From Mantis religiosa (lineage: Eukaryota > Arthropoda > Insecta > Mantodea > Mantidae): 64,000 nucleotides of DNA. The DNA is taken from NCBI GenBank assembly GCA_030765055.1, contig CM060953.1:106830685-106894684 (forward strand). The letters are read 5' to 3'. Within the stretch, counting starts at the first letter, position 1; every line of letters starts with the position of its first letter. The notes beneath the pieces are model-generated. The model saw only the letters and a program-made list of their open reading frames with translations. It searched no databases and was not told the origin of the DNA. Below are positions 1 through 12,350 of the stretch, in pieces. The translations under genes were made by a program, and so were the position numbers.

Positions 1-61
1 AAGCTAATAAAGGAAATCACAACCCTCTCAGCTACAGAAACTAATATGATTTTCAAACAAT

Positions 62-620
62 TCACTTACCATTGGCCTTTGATACATTCAAAAAAGTCTT
101 CAAAAAACAAAACATTCAACTAGCACCAGTCAACCATTTCTCCTTAGAAAACCTAATTTGCTCAAACATCAAAGATGCCATTCCATCTAACAAAAAATCT
201 GATATATATCGAATTGAATGTTGTGACTGTAGTCTTATTTATTTTTATAAAAACAAATGAAATTTAGAAACAAGAGCATTGGCACACTTTAGAAACATAA
301 AATATAAACAATTAGAAAAATCAGCAGTTGCCACGTATTTTTGGGAAAAAGCCACAACATAAATCCAGAACCAAGACTACTAAAACATACATCAGGAAAA
401 CAAGAACTATCCAAATGGGAACAAATCTTCATTTCAAAAAATAGGAACAAAGTATTTAATTTTGACATTCCCCAGAAAGATTTGTTGAGCAAGTTCCTTG
501 AACTGCCACCAGAGGAGGCCTGTGACAAAATATTGTCAACTACACTAATGAGAACCAGTCGATGGCCGGTTGAGAATGGAGGCGAAGTCCCTGATACATG
601 TTCTGGAAAAATTTAAAAGT
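62..620 (+). pseudogene. Penelope-like element, 3' fragment (GIY-YIG region)
   Basis: Broken reading frames here resemble the C-terminal endonuclease part of Penelope-like retroelements. A Cys-containing stretch (YRIECCDC then LIYFYK) is followed by RNIKYKQ, KSAVATYFW and then WEQIFISKNRNKVFNFDIP. The frame is broken by a stop near 258 and again near 360. The same block recurs on the minus strand at 14.9, 21.0 and 21.9 kb, which supports a repeated element rather than a host gene. Assignment to Penelope-like elements is from recall of the family pattern; the catalytic GIY and YIG motifs are not clear in this copy. Confidence 0.5.
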
Positions 621-2149
621 AAGTGTTGTTTAGTGTCATTATCGACTCCCTTTAAATTTAACTGTTTTAAGAGTTAAATTTTTCATTTTTAATATATAAA
701 ATGAAACACGTATTCATATAGCTGCTGATTTGCCCTCTTTTGCGTTCTGAAAATCAACTTTTCTAATACTTTCATGACTCCTTAGAATGCTTGCTAACAG
801 ATACACCACCCCCTTAATACAATGTAATTTACCATAATTGACCTTTCCACAGCCATAGTACAAATTTCAGAGCATTCTCATTCACCCATTGTTGGTAGCT
901 TGCCTTTCAAAGTAAAGAGAATTACATTCAAAATATGTTACTTTCTTGTCATTCCTTACATCTAGCAGAAGTGTAATAAAGTTGACTACCAGTGTGTCCA
1001 TATATGGGAATTTCACTTTAATAGGTATTATGGGAAAGAGTATAGTGATGTCTAATAAAAAGTTGACAGTATAAACAATACAATATACTAGACTGTAATG
1101 AAATTATTGCCTCAGATGTTTTATCATTTTTAGAGAATTTATAGCATCCTAATATCAAATTCAAAGCTCAACAGTTCCATCAGTTTTTTTTTTTGTTTTT
1201 TCATTTTTCAATTTTGTCATAATAGATTACGAGTGTATTTCTTTAAATTCAATAATTTAACCCATGTAGTATAGTGAGTTAAATATAAAAAGCTATCATA
1301 TTCAACATTTTTAAAGCATTTCTAATAGAAACTAAGCATATTGGATGTTTCTTAGCAGACAATGGGTGTAAGATTTTAAGGAAGCTAAAACAAAATAAGA
1401 TTAACCTGCAAATCTCCTTATTTGTGTGAGATAGGAATGACAGCCACTACTTCCATTATCTTATCTTTGTAAGCAGTTAATTGACCCATTACTTCATTAC
1501 AGTCATCACAAATAGCTTCTTAATTCTTTGAGATGACTGTAGTATCTGCTTCATCTTTAAATAAAACAATATTGAAGTTTTATTGCCGAGTAGAATGTTG
1601 AGAACTTTTGGCTGAGTAAGAAAGTATAAACCATATCGAATCAAGAAAGTACAAATAACTTTTTGAAACCTTTTTCTTGCTGCAAGGGATGTGACATATG
1701 ATCTTAACTAATTGTGGTTCGCTGAACACAAACTCATTATTTGTTTCTGCATATCACGTCAGGTTTGTTTTGCAATGGGTACTCCAGTATAGGATACATT
1801 GGAATAAAAATTCTGAACAAGCTAGATTAAGTTTGGAAATATTGTAGAGAAAATATACTGATATGTTGTATGCAGTGCACGACATGTCTATTCCACCATG
1901 TTTTGTGAGAGGGAGCTAAATGAACATAAGTTTCATTTATATAAGTGCCAATACCTATGATTGAACCAGAATCTCTTGGTTCACGTGTCGCTGAAACGCA
2001 CAAGTTCATGATTTCTGAGCTCCAGTAATTAAATATCACTAAAAAATTCATAAAGAAGACTATGTATACGTGAAACGACACCAGAAGATGCTATCACAGG
2101 AAAAAATTATTGTCACCCTTAGTGCGAACAGTCCTAGATGTCCCCTTTG
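621..2149. other. no recognised feature
   Basis: AT-rich sequence with no reading frame, RNA gene or repeat boundary that I recognise. Confidence 0.5.
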
Positions 2150-2620
2150 AATAATGGCTAGCTGCCCAGCATCTTTCTGCTGTATGTTTGCCATCTCTTT
2201 TCAAACACCAAAAGTAGTCGGTCATCATTGGTACATCCTACCTCCTCTGGTATCTTCTTTCTGCCACCTTGATATCTTAGTGAAATCTCTCTCCCATCTC
2301 CTTATTAACAGTCGCAAGGCTTTCAGGAAAGTGATCCAACAATGTTTTCACTATTGCTTCATGTTCCTAGGGACATCATCATGACATGTCTCATTGAAAT
2401 CCATGCAGCAAGTTCCATGGCATTCATTGTCTGTTTAAAGTTTGGGTCTTTCAACAGCTTTGTAAGTTGTAGCCCATCAAAAATTCCTTCCTTGAATTTT
2501 ACATCTGGTAAATGTGGAAACTTGCTCGCAATATACTGAAAATAGGGGCTGCTTTTGTCCAAGACTTAAAATAGCTGCTTCATGTTTTCCCGTTTGATGT
2601 ATATCAGTGTCAAAGTAACA
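2150..2620 (-). pseudogene. fragment of a recurrent arthropod mobile ORF
   Basis: Reading the minus strand from 2600 down gives KSSPYFQYIASKFP, KFKEGIFDGLQLTKLL and, past a frameshift near 2350, EMGERFH, DIKVAERRYQRR and MMTDYFWCLKRD. I recognise this pattern as a protein block seen many times in arthropod genomes (KEGIF...GERFHQDI...YQG.W...ADYCW.LKRD), with no domain name I can give. The second half has two in-frame stops. A second fragment of the same family is at 6131-6319. It is a decayed copy, probably from a transposon. Confidence 0.5.
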
Positions 2621-3870
2621 TTCATGGGTCAATTAAGGCAGCATTTGTAACGTTTTTGTCACCTTTGTTCAATTATGAACCAAGCCGGTTCATTGATATT
2701 GCAAAGCAGTACAGAGCCGCAGTGATGACAGTAAATCACAATTAGCATGAAAACTAGATGCAATACAGGAAAACCAGTGACTTTTCTGAAATAAGGAGAC
2801 TTTATTTAGTCTTAATCACTTATCAGATGATTTGCCATAAAAATCATGCTGGGTAGTGTAATTCATATCAGTTCTGTTATACCTGTATATGTCACCTAAA
2901 CAGATTTTCACAGATTTTGTGAAAAAGTCGTAAAATGCTTATTTCTGAAACTTGCTGATTAAAGTAAACCACATAAAGCATGCAGAGTATGCAATGAAGA
3001 AATTTATCATTGTCTCAATGGCAGAAGACCATTGCTATCTTTTGGAGTACCTATTGTTTGGAGAGAGCAGTCAACTATAGTAATGACTGTTGCTTTTGTT
3101 AATGAGACATGGTAATACTGAGGAAAAATACATACATATCTAGTTTATCGGTCAGCAATTTTATCTCTGTGCATGGGCCTGATGTATCAATTTCTATGCC
3201 GCCAGAAACTTTTGGCAATTTTCATCGGTGTCTGTTGCACCTGAGTGACACTGTCTATCAGAATCAGGTGCTGCACAACATGGGTGTTTTAATCAGAATG
3301 AACTAAGGACTTGGAGATCTTATCCTCCTTAAAGAGTTAACTGAATTGCTAGTTTTTTCCCCAAGAAAAATCTGTTTTGTCTAATATATCATTTCTTTGA
3401 CACCTAAAAATAAGCTAATTTTTGAAACCTTTTTCTCTGAAGATGGCTATCTTTTTATTACATTAATGTAAAAGAAATTTTTATACAATTTGGGTTTCTA
3501 TTTCGATTTGGATTTGGATTTCCCTAGTTCATTGGAGACTGTAAATTGACACTTAATCCAAGTGAAAGGTTGCTCTTCTTCATAACAGAAACTGATTTGG
3601 TTCAGCACCAATTGCCTTATTCAGTGAACCTCAAAGAATCATGTGCAAATATGCACATCAGCTCTTACAGCAACTGAACTACAATGAACATATCCAGCAA
3701 ATTTGTGAAAACTTCAAAGTTATTACTATGCTGCTGGATTAGCAATATGGTTTTACAAAATATCCAAGCGTTTTGCCTGTAGCATAGCAGGGCACAAATT
3801 GATCACTGAACTATGAATAGCTAGCCAACTCAAGAAAGTGTGTAAGTTGGTTCCAATAATAATAATGATA
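2621..3870. other. no recognised feature
   Basis: AT-rich sequence; nothing that I can support beyond short chance frames. Confidence 0.45.
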
Positions 3871-3871
3871 T

Positions 3872-5034
<1,163 letters not shown>

Positions 5035-5036
5035 TA

Positions 5037-5863
5037 CTATATGCGCAAGATTTCTTGAGCACTGGATTTACGGTGTGCTGCGGGCAGAGGGGAAGAAGAG
5101 AGAGCTAACACGCTTTTGTTTCTGCAGTGTGGTCAACCTAGAAAAACACAATTCAGCCAAATTGCGGTGAGATAAGCGAAGATATGTGCCGAAGTTATGA
5201 GATGTGGCAACAAACAATTGAAATCCATCCGATATGCTGTATGCTTATATATTTACTGTTATAAAACACATAAAAGTATTAAACAAATATTATGACGGCT
5301 GTAAACCCTCGCTCGCTTTGTAATTCTTCGATTTCCAAGTCTACTGCGTCACTCTCATCGCTTGTATCCTCTAATGTGTTAATAATTTCATTAATTGCAT
5401 TTTCTATTACACCATCGTTTCTCCAATATTGCATTTCCAGCTCTTGGACCTTCTTAGCGTATCCTTCCCGATCCGTCGCTTCTATACCAAGTTTCCGCAG
5501 ATCTGTGGCTCTCGTTAACATTGCGTACTTTGTAAACATTATTTTTGCCAACGCCAGCTAAGTTGCATTCTGATCACAGTTATACGGAGGCAGACGAAAA
5601 ATAGTGTGTCCCCTTTTGAGAGCCATAACACTGACAACATAGTCTTGCTTTTAGATTTGTCGTAAACTGGTTAGTAATAATTAACCTCAAAATTGCTCAA
5701 AATGAAATGGCGTACGTGTGAAAGCTTAGAATATTAGCCACTAGATATCACAGTGTGTAGTGCATTTCCTGTTTCAAAGTTGTCATCTGTGTTTACGGAA
5801 ATAAGCGAAACCTACCAAATGAGGACTTGGGACCCCAACGCTCAAGAAATCTTGCGCATATAG
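5037..5863. mobile_element. TA-flanked terminal-inverted-repeat DNA element
   Basis: The ends are a perfect 24-bp inverted repeat (5037-5060 and 5840-5863) beginning CTATATGCGCAAG and ending TTGAGC at its inner edge. Each end is flanked by TA (5035-5036 and 5864-5865). Removing the element joins the two parts of a LINE reverse transcriptase coding region directly, which confirms both edges. The TA duplication suggests the Tc1/mariner type, but no transposase is present. The 827-bp interior holds a small ORF on the minus strand (5279-5539). Confidence 0.85.
5279..5539 (-). CDS. unknown 86-residue ORF carried by the TIR element
   Basis: The open frame starts at the ATG at 5539 (the frame is open a little further, to a TTG at 5551) and ends at TAA at 5279. 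The protein is acidic and looks helical: MFTKYAMLTRATDL, a basic patch around REGYAKKVQELE, then a run rich in Asp and Glu (EDTSDESDAVDLEIEEL). I do not recognise a domain. It is not a mariner transposase. It may be a captured host exon, a short accessory ORF of the element, or a chance frame. Nothing shows that it is expressed. Confidence 0.35.
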   Translation of the reverse strand: MFTKYAMLTRATDLRKLGIEATDREGYAKKVQELEMQYWRNDGVIENAINEIINTLEDTSDESDAVDLEIEELQSERGFTAVIIFV

Positions 5864-5865
5864 TA

Positions 5866-6105
5866 CTGACTCTGATAACAATTTGAACTCACTGTCTACA
5901 TTCAAGAATGATGTATCATCTGCACACACCACAGTGTGGCATGGAACACACTTCTCTATATCATTTATCATTATTAAGAACAATAGAGGTCCTAGCACCG
6001 AGCCCTGCGGAACCCCTATTTCCACCTTGGTAACTTGAGAACATTTTCCCTGTAGTGATACGAGTTGCTTCCGCTCCTCTAAATAAGATTTAAATAAGAT
6101 TGTGC
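5866..6105 (-). pseudogene. LINE reverse transcriptase, palm region
   Basis: The minus strand encodes SYLEERKQLVSLQGKC, then GVPQGSVLGPLLFLIMIND and VVCADDTSFLNVDSE. These are the palm motifs of a non-LTR reverse transcriptase; the usual YADD box reads CADD here. It is the upstream half of the LINE that continues at 4179-5034. The 5' part of the LINE is missing beyond about 6105, as expected for a 5'-truncated insertion. Confidence 0.85.
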
Positions 6106-6130
6106 TCCAAAACCTTGTGAGTCATTCCAA

Positions 6131-6319
6131 AGTTTTGCTACCCCTTCCACATCAAGTTTGGCTTAATGAAACAGTTTGTGAAGGCTTTTAATAAGAAAGG
6201 AAACATATGTGAGGAATTCCCACTTTTGTTTAAAGAAAAATTAAAGGAAGGTATATTTAATGGTACTGATACTACAACGCTGATTTCTGATGAGCGTTTA
6301 AAACTACTATGTATGTAAA
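6131..6319 (+). pseudogene. second fragment of the recurrent arthropod mobile ORF
   Basis: The plus strand encodes HIKFGLMKQFVKAF, then ICEEFPLLFKEKLKEGIF and LISDERLK, ending at a TAA at 6317. It matches the N-terminal side of the protein block seen at 2150-2620, with KEGIF shared. Sequence to about 6450 continues in broken frames. Confidence 0.5.
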
Positions 6320-6795
6320 GAAGATGCCAGCGCTGATATCTTTTTGTGAAGCTGTTTCAAAATCTCTTGAAAAGAAACAAGGATCTTTACTTATTGAAAC
6401 AATGTAGCAAATATGCTTTGAAATGTAGATCTACTATAAAATATCTGTTATGAAATTTATGTAATTATGGAATAATATAAAGTGGCTTCACAGTGGAAAA
6501 AAATAACATGATAGAAGAAAATGGATCTAAAACTGGAATTCAGCACAATGACATTATAAATAGTGTTGCCTGTTGTGTTTTCACTGAGTACTTTGGCAGC
6601 AATGTCCCTTTCTTTAACTTTTCCTCAGTTTTTTTCAACTTCTTTCTGATTGATGTAATATTTTTCCTCCTCTACCCTTCTACATTTTCCGATGAAATCT
6701 CTCTATTTTTTCCAAAGTTGCTCTTCACTTCCGAATCACTCCATTTATAATTACCTGGCTTTACCTCTAAAATGGTCTTTCTCACAGATATCTAG
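6320..6795. other. unassigned, possible decayed coding
   Basis: The minus strand of 6500-6760 gives a Lys/Glu-rich, coil-like broken frame, but I cannot tie it to a family. Nothing else was recognised. Confidence 0.25.
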
Positions 6796-7030
6796 AGCCC
6801 GCCTTGGTAGCGAGCGTGGTAGCATGTCTTCCTCACGTTCAAGAGGTCCGAGTTCGAATCTCGGTCAGGGTGAGTTACCTGGATACGGTTTTTTCCGGGG
6901 TTTTCCCTTATCCTGCAAGACGAATTTCAGGTAATTCTAAGCTCCATGGATACCGGACTCATTTGAGCATCATTTCATGCATTCCGTTCATCGTCCGATA
7001 TGACTTAACGTTGGAGGACGTAAATTACCC
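6796..7030 (+). mobile_element. tRNA-derived SINE (family A)
   Basis: The head is tRNA-like with an A-box region (TGGTAGCGAGCGTGG) and a B-box region (GAGTTCGAATCTC). The body follows, with GGATACGG, GGGGTTTTCCCTTA and the 3' block CGATATGACTTAACGTTGG. Two more copies lie on the minus strand at 41.7-42.0 kb and at 51.75-54.08 kb (split). No clear target duplication was found for this copy. Confidence 0.85.
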
Positions 7031-9789
7031 ACACACAAAAAAGGACAGATACCTAGATGCACTCTACGAACCACTAAGACTAATTTTCCAGAGGAAATTA
7101 ATTTTTATGCATGCAGGTGAAGTTTTAATCTTCTTAATAGCACTTCTTGCCCATGTATATACTTCCCTCTCTCCCTAGTTGTACTTTGTAACATCTGCTC
7201 TGCTTTCAATGTTCTATTAACTCAAGTACTTTTTCCACCCTATTCTACTAAGCTGATTGTGCTTCTTGTTGTCTCTAACATTTACTCTATTCCAAATCCC
7301 TATTATGTGCATTAATGTCATTTACTAGTTTTCACCAAGGTCTGTTCCAGCTCTAAAAGATCAATGTCCAATCACAGACTTGATTGTACTTAACTATCCA
7401 CTTCTCCCATAGTGGCCCTTCCCTTTTTGGTTCTTAAGAATTGCATCTCTTCTGAAGTAATCCTCCTTTTACTTGAGACATTCGGAAACTAGTTTTTACT
7501 ACCACACAGTGAAATGGAATGTGTAACATTTTGTAAATTCATACCATTCCTTACCAGCTTCTTTTAGATTTTGCAATCCAAGTTGTTTTAAATACATTCA
7601 ATTTAAGAGGAACATTTTTTTTTTTTTTTTAAATCATATCTTTCATAACTTGCTAATTTGCCCTTGAACATATTACCAGATTATAATAAACTTATACAAT
7701 ATCAGTTAATCTTAGACTTTATTTCCTATTCTTCCCATTTCATAAGCAGCAATCAGGTTTTTGTGAAAGCTTTTGGTACACATAAACTAATTTATTAAAG
7801 CCCCTAGAATCTTATATATTAACCCATCCAAATTTTTTTCCCATGCTTTCACATCTACAGCATTCCTGTAATAATGCAGTACATCTTTAAGTGTCTGTTT
7901 TAAATGAAATCCATCTAACCATATCATAAAAAGCAAATACCTAGTTCTGACTTTTGAAAAGTAGATGTAAGAAAAGAAAAGGCGTTATGTTATTACATTA
8001 AGGCTTAAGTTATTACATTTAAAATGTATGATACTCTTTAGTTTTAAAAAACAGTAATTTAATATGAGCTTCAAACTCAGGTATGATTCACCATTCTACA
8101 AAAGTTGCAGAAAATAATGTTTAAACTTCTGAGGTTAGGGATACTTTAATATAGTCCTCTTCATAATGTACAAAAGCTCCATAAAGGGAGCTGAGCCTGA
8201 AACTGTTTAAATGACATTGATCGTGACTTGTAGTCTCCATGATTATTTTCTTCTGTGAAATGGTTCAATTAAATTTCCCTTAGTGATGTAGAATAGGGTT
8301 TGATACTTTGTGATGAAGGAGTTACATTCATCATCAACAAAGACAAATTTACATATGTCTATCTACATCTATTCCAGTTCAAGCAACTTTATCCTTAATC
8401 CATTTGCATGTATGCCTACAATTTTTATTTTCATTTCATGCAATAATGTATCAGAGTTCTGTTTCTAACAATGGGCTAAATATGCAAATTTAAAATCAAT
8501 CACTATAATTAAATATTCTAGAAGCCCAAAACTGACACAGAGACACTGGAACAACAGCAGATCATTTTACTTCTTTATTATGTCTGCTGATATTTTAAAC
8601 AAAAAAATAATTGCATCGATGCATAAGTCCTTCAGTACCTACCTATAAATTGAGCATGATGTGTTTCAATTTTTCAGTAGTAGTGAGGATTTTATAGTTC
8701 AGTAAATATAACTGTATAATACATATTAAAGAGGTTTAGCCTTATTTCTCTTGATTTCTTAAAATAAAATTTTAAAAATAAAGTTTGATGTTGTATGTTA
8801 TAATTTTAATAGAATATTAAAATGCTGTCATGAATGTACAAATATTAGTTTCATGTGATTACAACAGACATCACATGTGCAGAATAAAATGTGTGGATTT
8901 GGTTAGTTAGAGGCCTAAATGTAAATATATTGCATACTGCAAATTTCTTGCAGCTCATTATGATACAGTGAACAAATGTCTATACTAATTTTCTTTATAA
9001 TATTTGTTATATCTATATACAGTAAGAAATGTCAAGCTTGCATATGTTCATTTAAATTTTATATATTTAATATGTGCTTTAAAGTAATATAATATATAAT
9101 GGAAGATATATACAACTCACTGAGAGATTGCAAAAACATTAAATGAAACTATCATTTTCTAAGAAACCACTGATTTTGCTTACTTTATATAGGTATGCCA
9201 GTAATAACAGTTGAAACTTGTAAATGTCTATGTAGGCCTTTGAGTACATGGTGTAAGAGAAGTATGGCTAGAATTTATGTTGCTGCAATTTTTCAATATA
9301 CTTGCAGGAAAAGTCTGTTTTCACGTTCAATGTTTTAGAATGTGTGTTAGTTTTTTTATACCAATTATATGAACACAAGCTAGTAAAATTTCAATTAGCT
9401 ATCATAAATGAGCTTCACAAATCCTGTTGTAATCCAGTATGGTTTCTCTGGATACAAGTATCATATATTTCTCTACTATAAAAATACATATGTGGTAATA
9501 AAATAGATATTTCAAAATAAGGTTAATTGTAGAAAATATAAACTAAACCATTTCACCTAAGTTATTCTGAAATATAAATTTAGGTAGTACATTAATCATA
9601 GAAATTACTTTAATTTTATCTATACATTCAGACTTTAAGTTAAAAAAGCTATGCAATATCCTTCAAAGTTTCACTTAGTTCAAGACACTGCCCAATAAAA
9701 TTTCATTTGTAATTTTAATTGATTAGTAATTGAAAACGATAGAATTTTAAGAAAAGTGTCCAGAGAGTCAAGGATTGCATATACTTAAA
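7031..9789. other. AT-rich, no recognised feature
   Basis: About 2.8 kb of AT-rich sequence with only short chance frames. I see no RNA gene, repeat boundary or coding signature. Confidence 0.5.
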
Positions 9790-10180
9790 AATCCTGGAAT
9801 TGAGAGCTTTTATAGGCAGACTTGTTTTACATCGTTTAGTACAATTTGCTGATTTGTTAGGGGCGGTTCGTCATAAGGGTGCGAAAAGGCGCGGCTCCCT
9901 ATATAATCTTACGGCATTAAATGAACACGGCCTTGCCATTATTAAGGATGTTTTATTTTTTAAATATGAGAAAGTTTCGTAGGGTAGGAAAAATGATGTT
10001 TTCATACCTACAGCATATGGCTCGGCGCGCTAGCATAAGCGCCCGCCTATTGCATTTCCACGTTACGGAAGGCATGCAGCTCCTTGGTGGAGAGGGAGTG
10101 GGGGCGGTACTTGCATATGTGCTTATCCGGCGAGGTTCCGTCCGCGCCTTGCACAGTGCGTAGAAGTTTTATATTGTTTA
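9790..10180. other. GC-richer patch ahead of the hAT coding region
   Basis: Base composition rises here against very AT-rich flanks, with many CpG steps (GGCGGTTCG, CGGCGCGC, AGCGCCCGCC). It lies about 100 bp before the first recognisable hAT transposase residues. It may be the 5' terminal or promoter part of that element. No protein match was recognised. Confidence 0.3.
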
Positions 10181-10284
10181 AATGCACGGGTTTCTTATTC
10201 TAGAGTTCTTTGTAGAGTTAGGAACATTAACAGGGTGTTACAGGTGGCTTTTTAAAATCCAGTAACTAATGAATAATGGATAAC

Positions 10285-12350
10285 TCTGTAATGGAAACGC
10301 AATTTTCAAGGTTGACTTTTGAAGGAAAAGTGCAACTGAAATCTTGGGGTGGACCAACACAGGAATTCTTGATAGAAAAAGTAGAAACTAAAAAAAATTA
10401 AAACTGGGTGTTTAAGAGGCATCTTAATTCTAAAGTCATGTATGAGAAATGTGACTGGATCTGTGGTTGCAAGGTTCTCAAATCCTTTTTCTGCTATCCG
10501 CGTGTTTTGTTTGCTCTTAAAAATTCCAATTGTTTGTGGATATTTAATGGAGTAAGTGATATAAAACATTTAACAGAAAAATAAAAAAAAAAACATTAAA
10601 ATTTAATGTTCCATGTGAATAGTGTGGTAGATCTGTCACTCCTAGGAAAACAATACATTGCATCATGTCTTAACTCCTTGTTTAAAGAAAATGTTAAGAA
10701 ACATAACATTCAAGTGAGTGAAAATAGACACATCTTTATGAGGCTTATTTCATGTGTCACGTTTTGCGCTGTGTTTGAATTGGCTTTGCGAGAACATGGC
10801 GAGCCGTTACTTCTTCCAAACCAGGGGTGTACATTGCCTCACTGACTATACAGCTGAACTGGATACAGTAATGAAGGAACATTTAGAAACAGCCTCAGTA
10901 TTTAGAGTAAGTTCGAAAAGAATGCAGAATGAACCATTAGACTGCATGTTGAAGGTCTGTAGGAAGAAAATAGAGCAGCAGATATGAGCTTCTGAGTTTG
11001 TCATTCAGTGCCATGAATCAACTGACGTTTCAAATCAGTTTTAGATGGTTTTAGTATTCCGTTATGTGTATAAGGAATCCGTATATGAGAGATTTTGGGC
11101 TTTTGTGAATCCCGAAGGAAGAGGTGCGGAATCTCTGACAAAGTGCATAAGAAATGAAATCAACCCGCTTCTTGGAAATACCAAAGAAAAGCTCATTGCT
11201 CAAACATGTGATGGGGCCAGTGTTAAGAGTGGAAGGACTTGTGGAGTACAGGCCAAAATAAAGGAAACATATACATATGCATATTTTGTTCACTGCTATG
11301 CACACCAGTTGAATTTAATCATACAAAGGGCAACAAATGCTAATTTCAAGGTACGCATGTTCTTTTCAAATCTGTCTTGGATTCCAGCATTCTTTTTCAT
11401 TTCCTCTTTGCGATCTCATATTTTAGAGAAAGTAGCGCAGGCAAGAATGCTCAGAGTTACATTAACAAGATGAAATTACAATATCCGTACCGTCAATGTT
11501 GTGTACGAAAGCATAGAAAAGCTGAAAGATTGCTTCGAAATCATTGAGGAGAGCTGTACTAATAAAATCACAATTAATGAAGCCAGTAGCTACAGAAGAG
11601 CTCTTGAAGATCTAAATTTTATTTTTTGGTTAATAGTTTTCAACAAAATCCTATCTCATACAGACATTTTGTACCAGCGACTTCAAAAGAGAGTAAAGAT
11701 ACTGTAACGTTACGGAGTGACATCCTTATATTTAAACAAGAAACGAAAAATGAGTGACTGAATGAAGTACACAAAAACGTATGTGAAGAATTTTCGCAGC
11801 CGTCAAAGAAAATGTATGCAATGTGCGAGGGTTGGAGATGCCAAGGAGATGTGTGACGTCATCGCAACAACTGCTACAGATAGATTTACTTATAATGGGT
11901 ATCTAGGAGGTGCATATTTGCTGTGTAACGATTTATTTAAGGATTTTTGTGAACGTTTCTCGGAAGAAATTTTCACACGAGTGGTGCAATCCTATCCTGT
12001 GCACAAGAAAAATTGCGCACAGAGTTGGAGCTAATTTACAGACAAAATGACTTAAACATCAAAGGAACATTGAAACTTTTTCAGTTCACGTACAAAAATA
12101 ACTTTTCGTCGGTGTTCATTGAAGTCACAAAACGTTTGAAAATTGTCATAACAATGCCGATGATGATTGCGGAACCTGAGCGTTGCTTTTCCACTCTGAA
12201 AAGGATAAATACACTTTTTAAGAAATACACATACAAGCGACAGACTCAGTGCCTTAGCAATTCTGTTAATAAATAAGGAACTTTCAGTAACGTGCAGGAT
12301 TTTGATGAAAGAGTGGGGGAAGAACAGAAGACTTGATTTTGTATATAAAC
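10285..12350 (+). pseudogene. hAT transposase, ZMYM1/TTF-zinc-finger-like, broken
   Basis: Six consecutive plus-strand frames follow the order of a ZMYM1-like hAT protein. They are the TTF-type region (CDWICGC, then LGKQYIASC and FCAVFELALREHGE), the catalytic core (RFWAFVNPEGRGAESL, LIAQTCDGASVKSG, YFVHCYAHQLNLII), the helical segment near 11.5-11.7 kb, and the C-terminal hAT dimerisation domain (LKIVITMPMMIAEPERCF then STLKRINT). Stops and frameshifts occur near 10.59, 10.85, 10.99, 11.48, 11.71 and 12.03 kb. It cannot make a full protein. A possible right terminus GAGAACCACTG is near 12586-12597. Confidence 0.8.
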
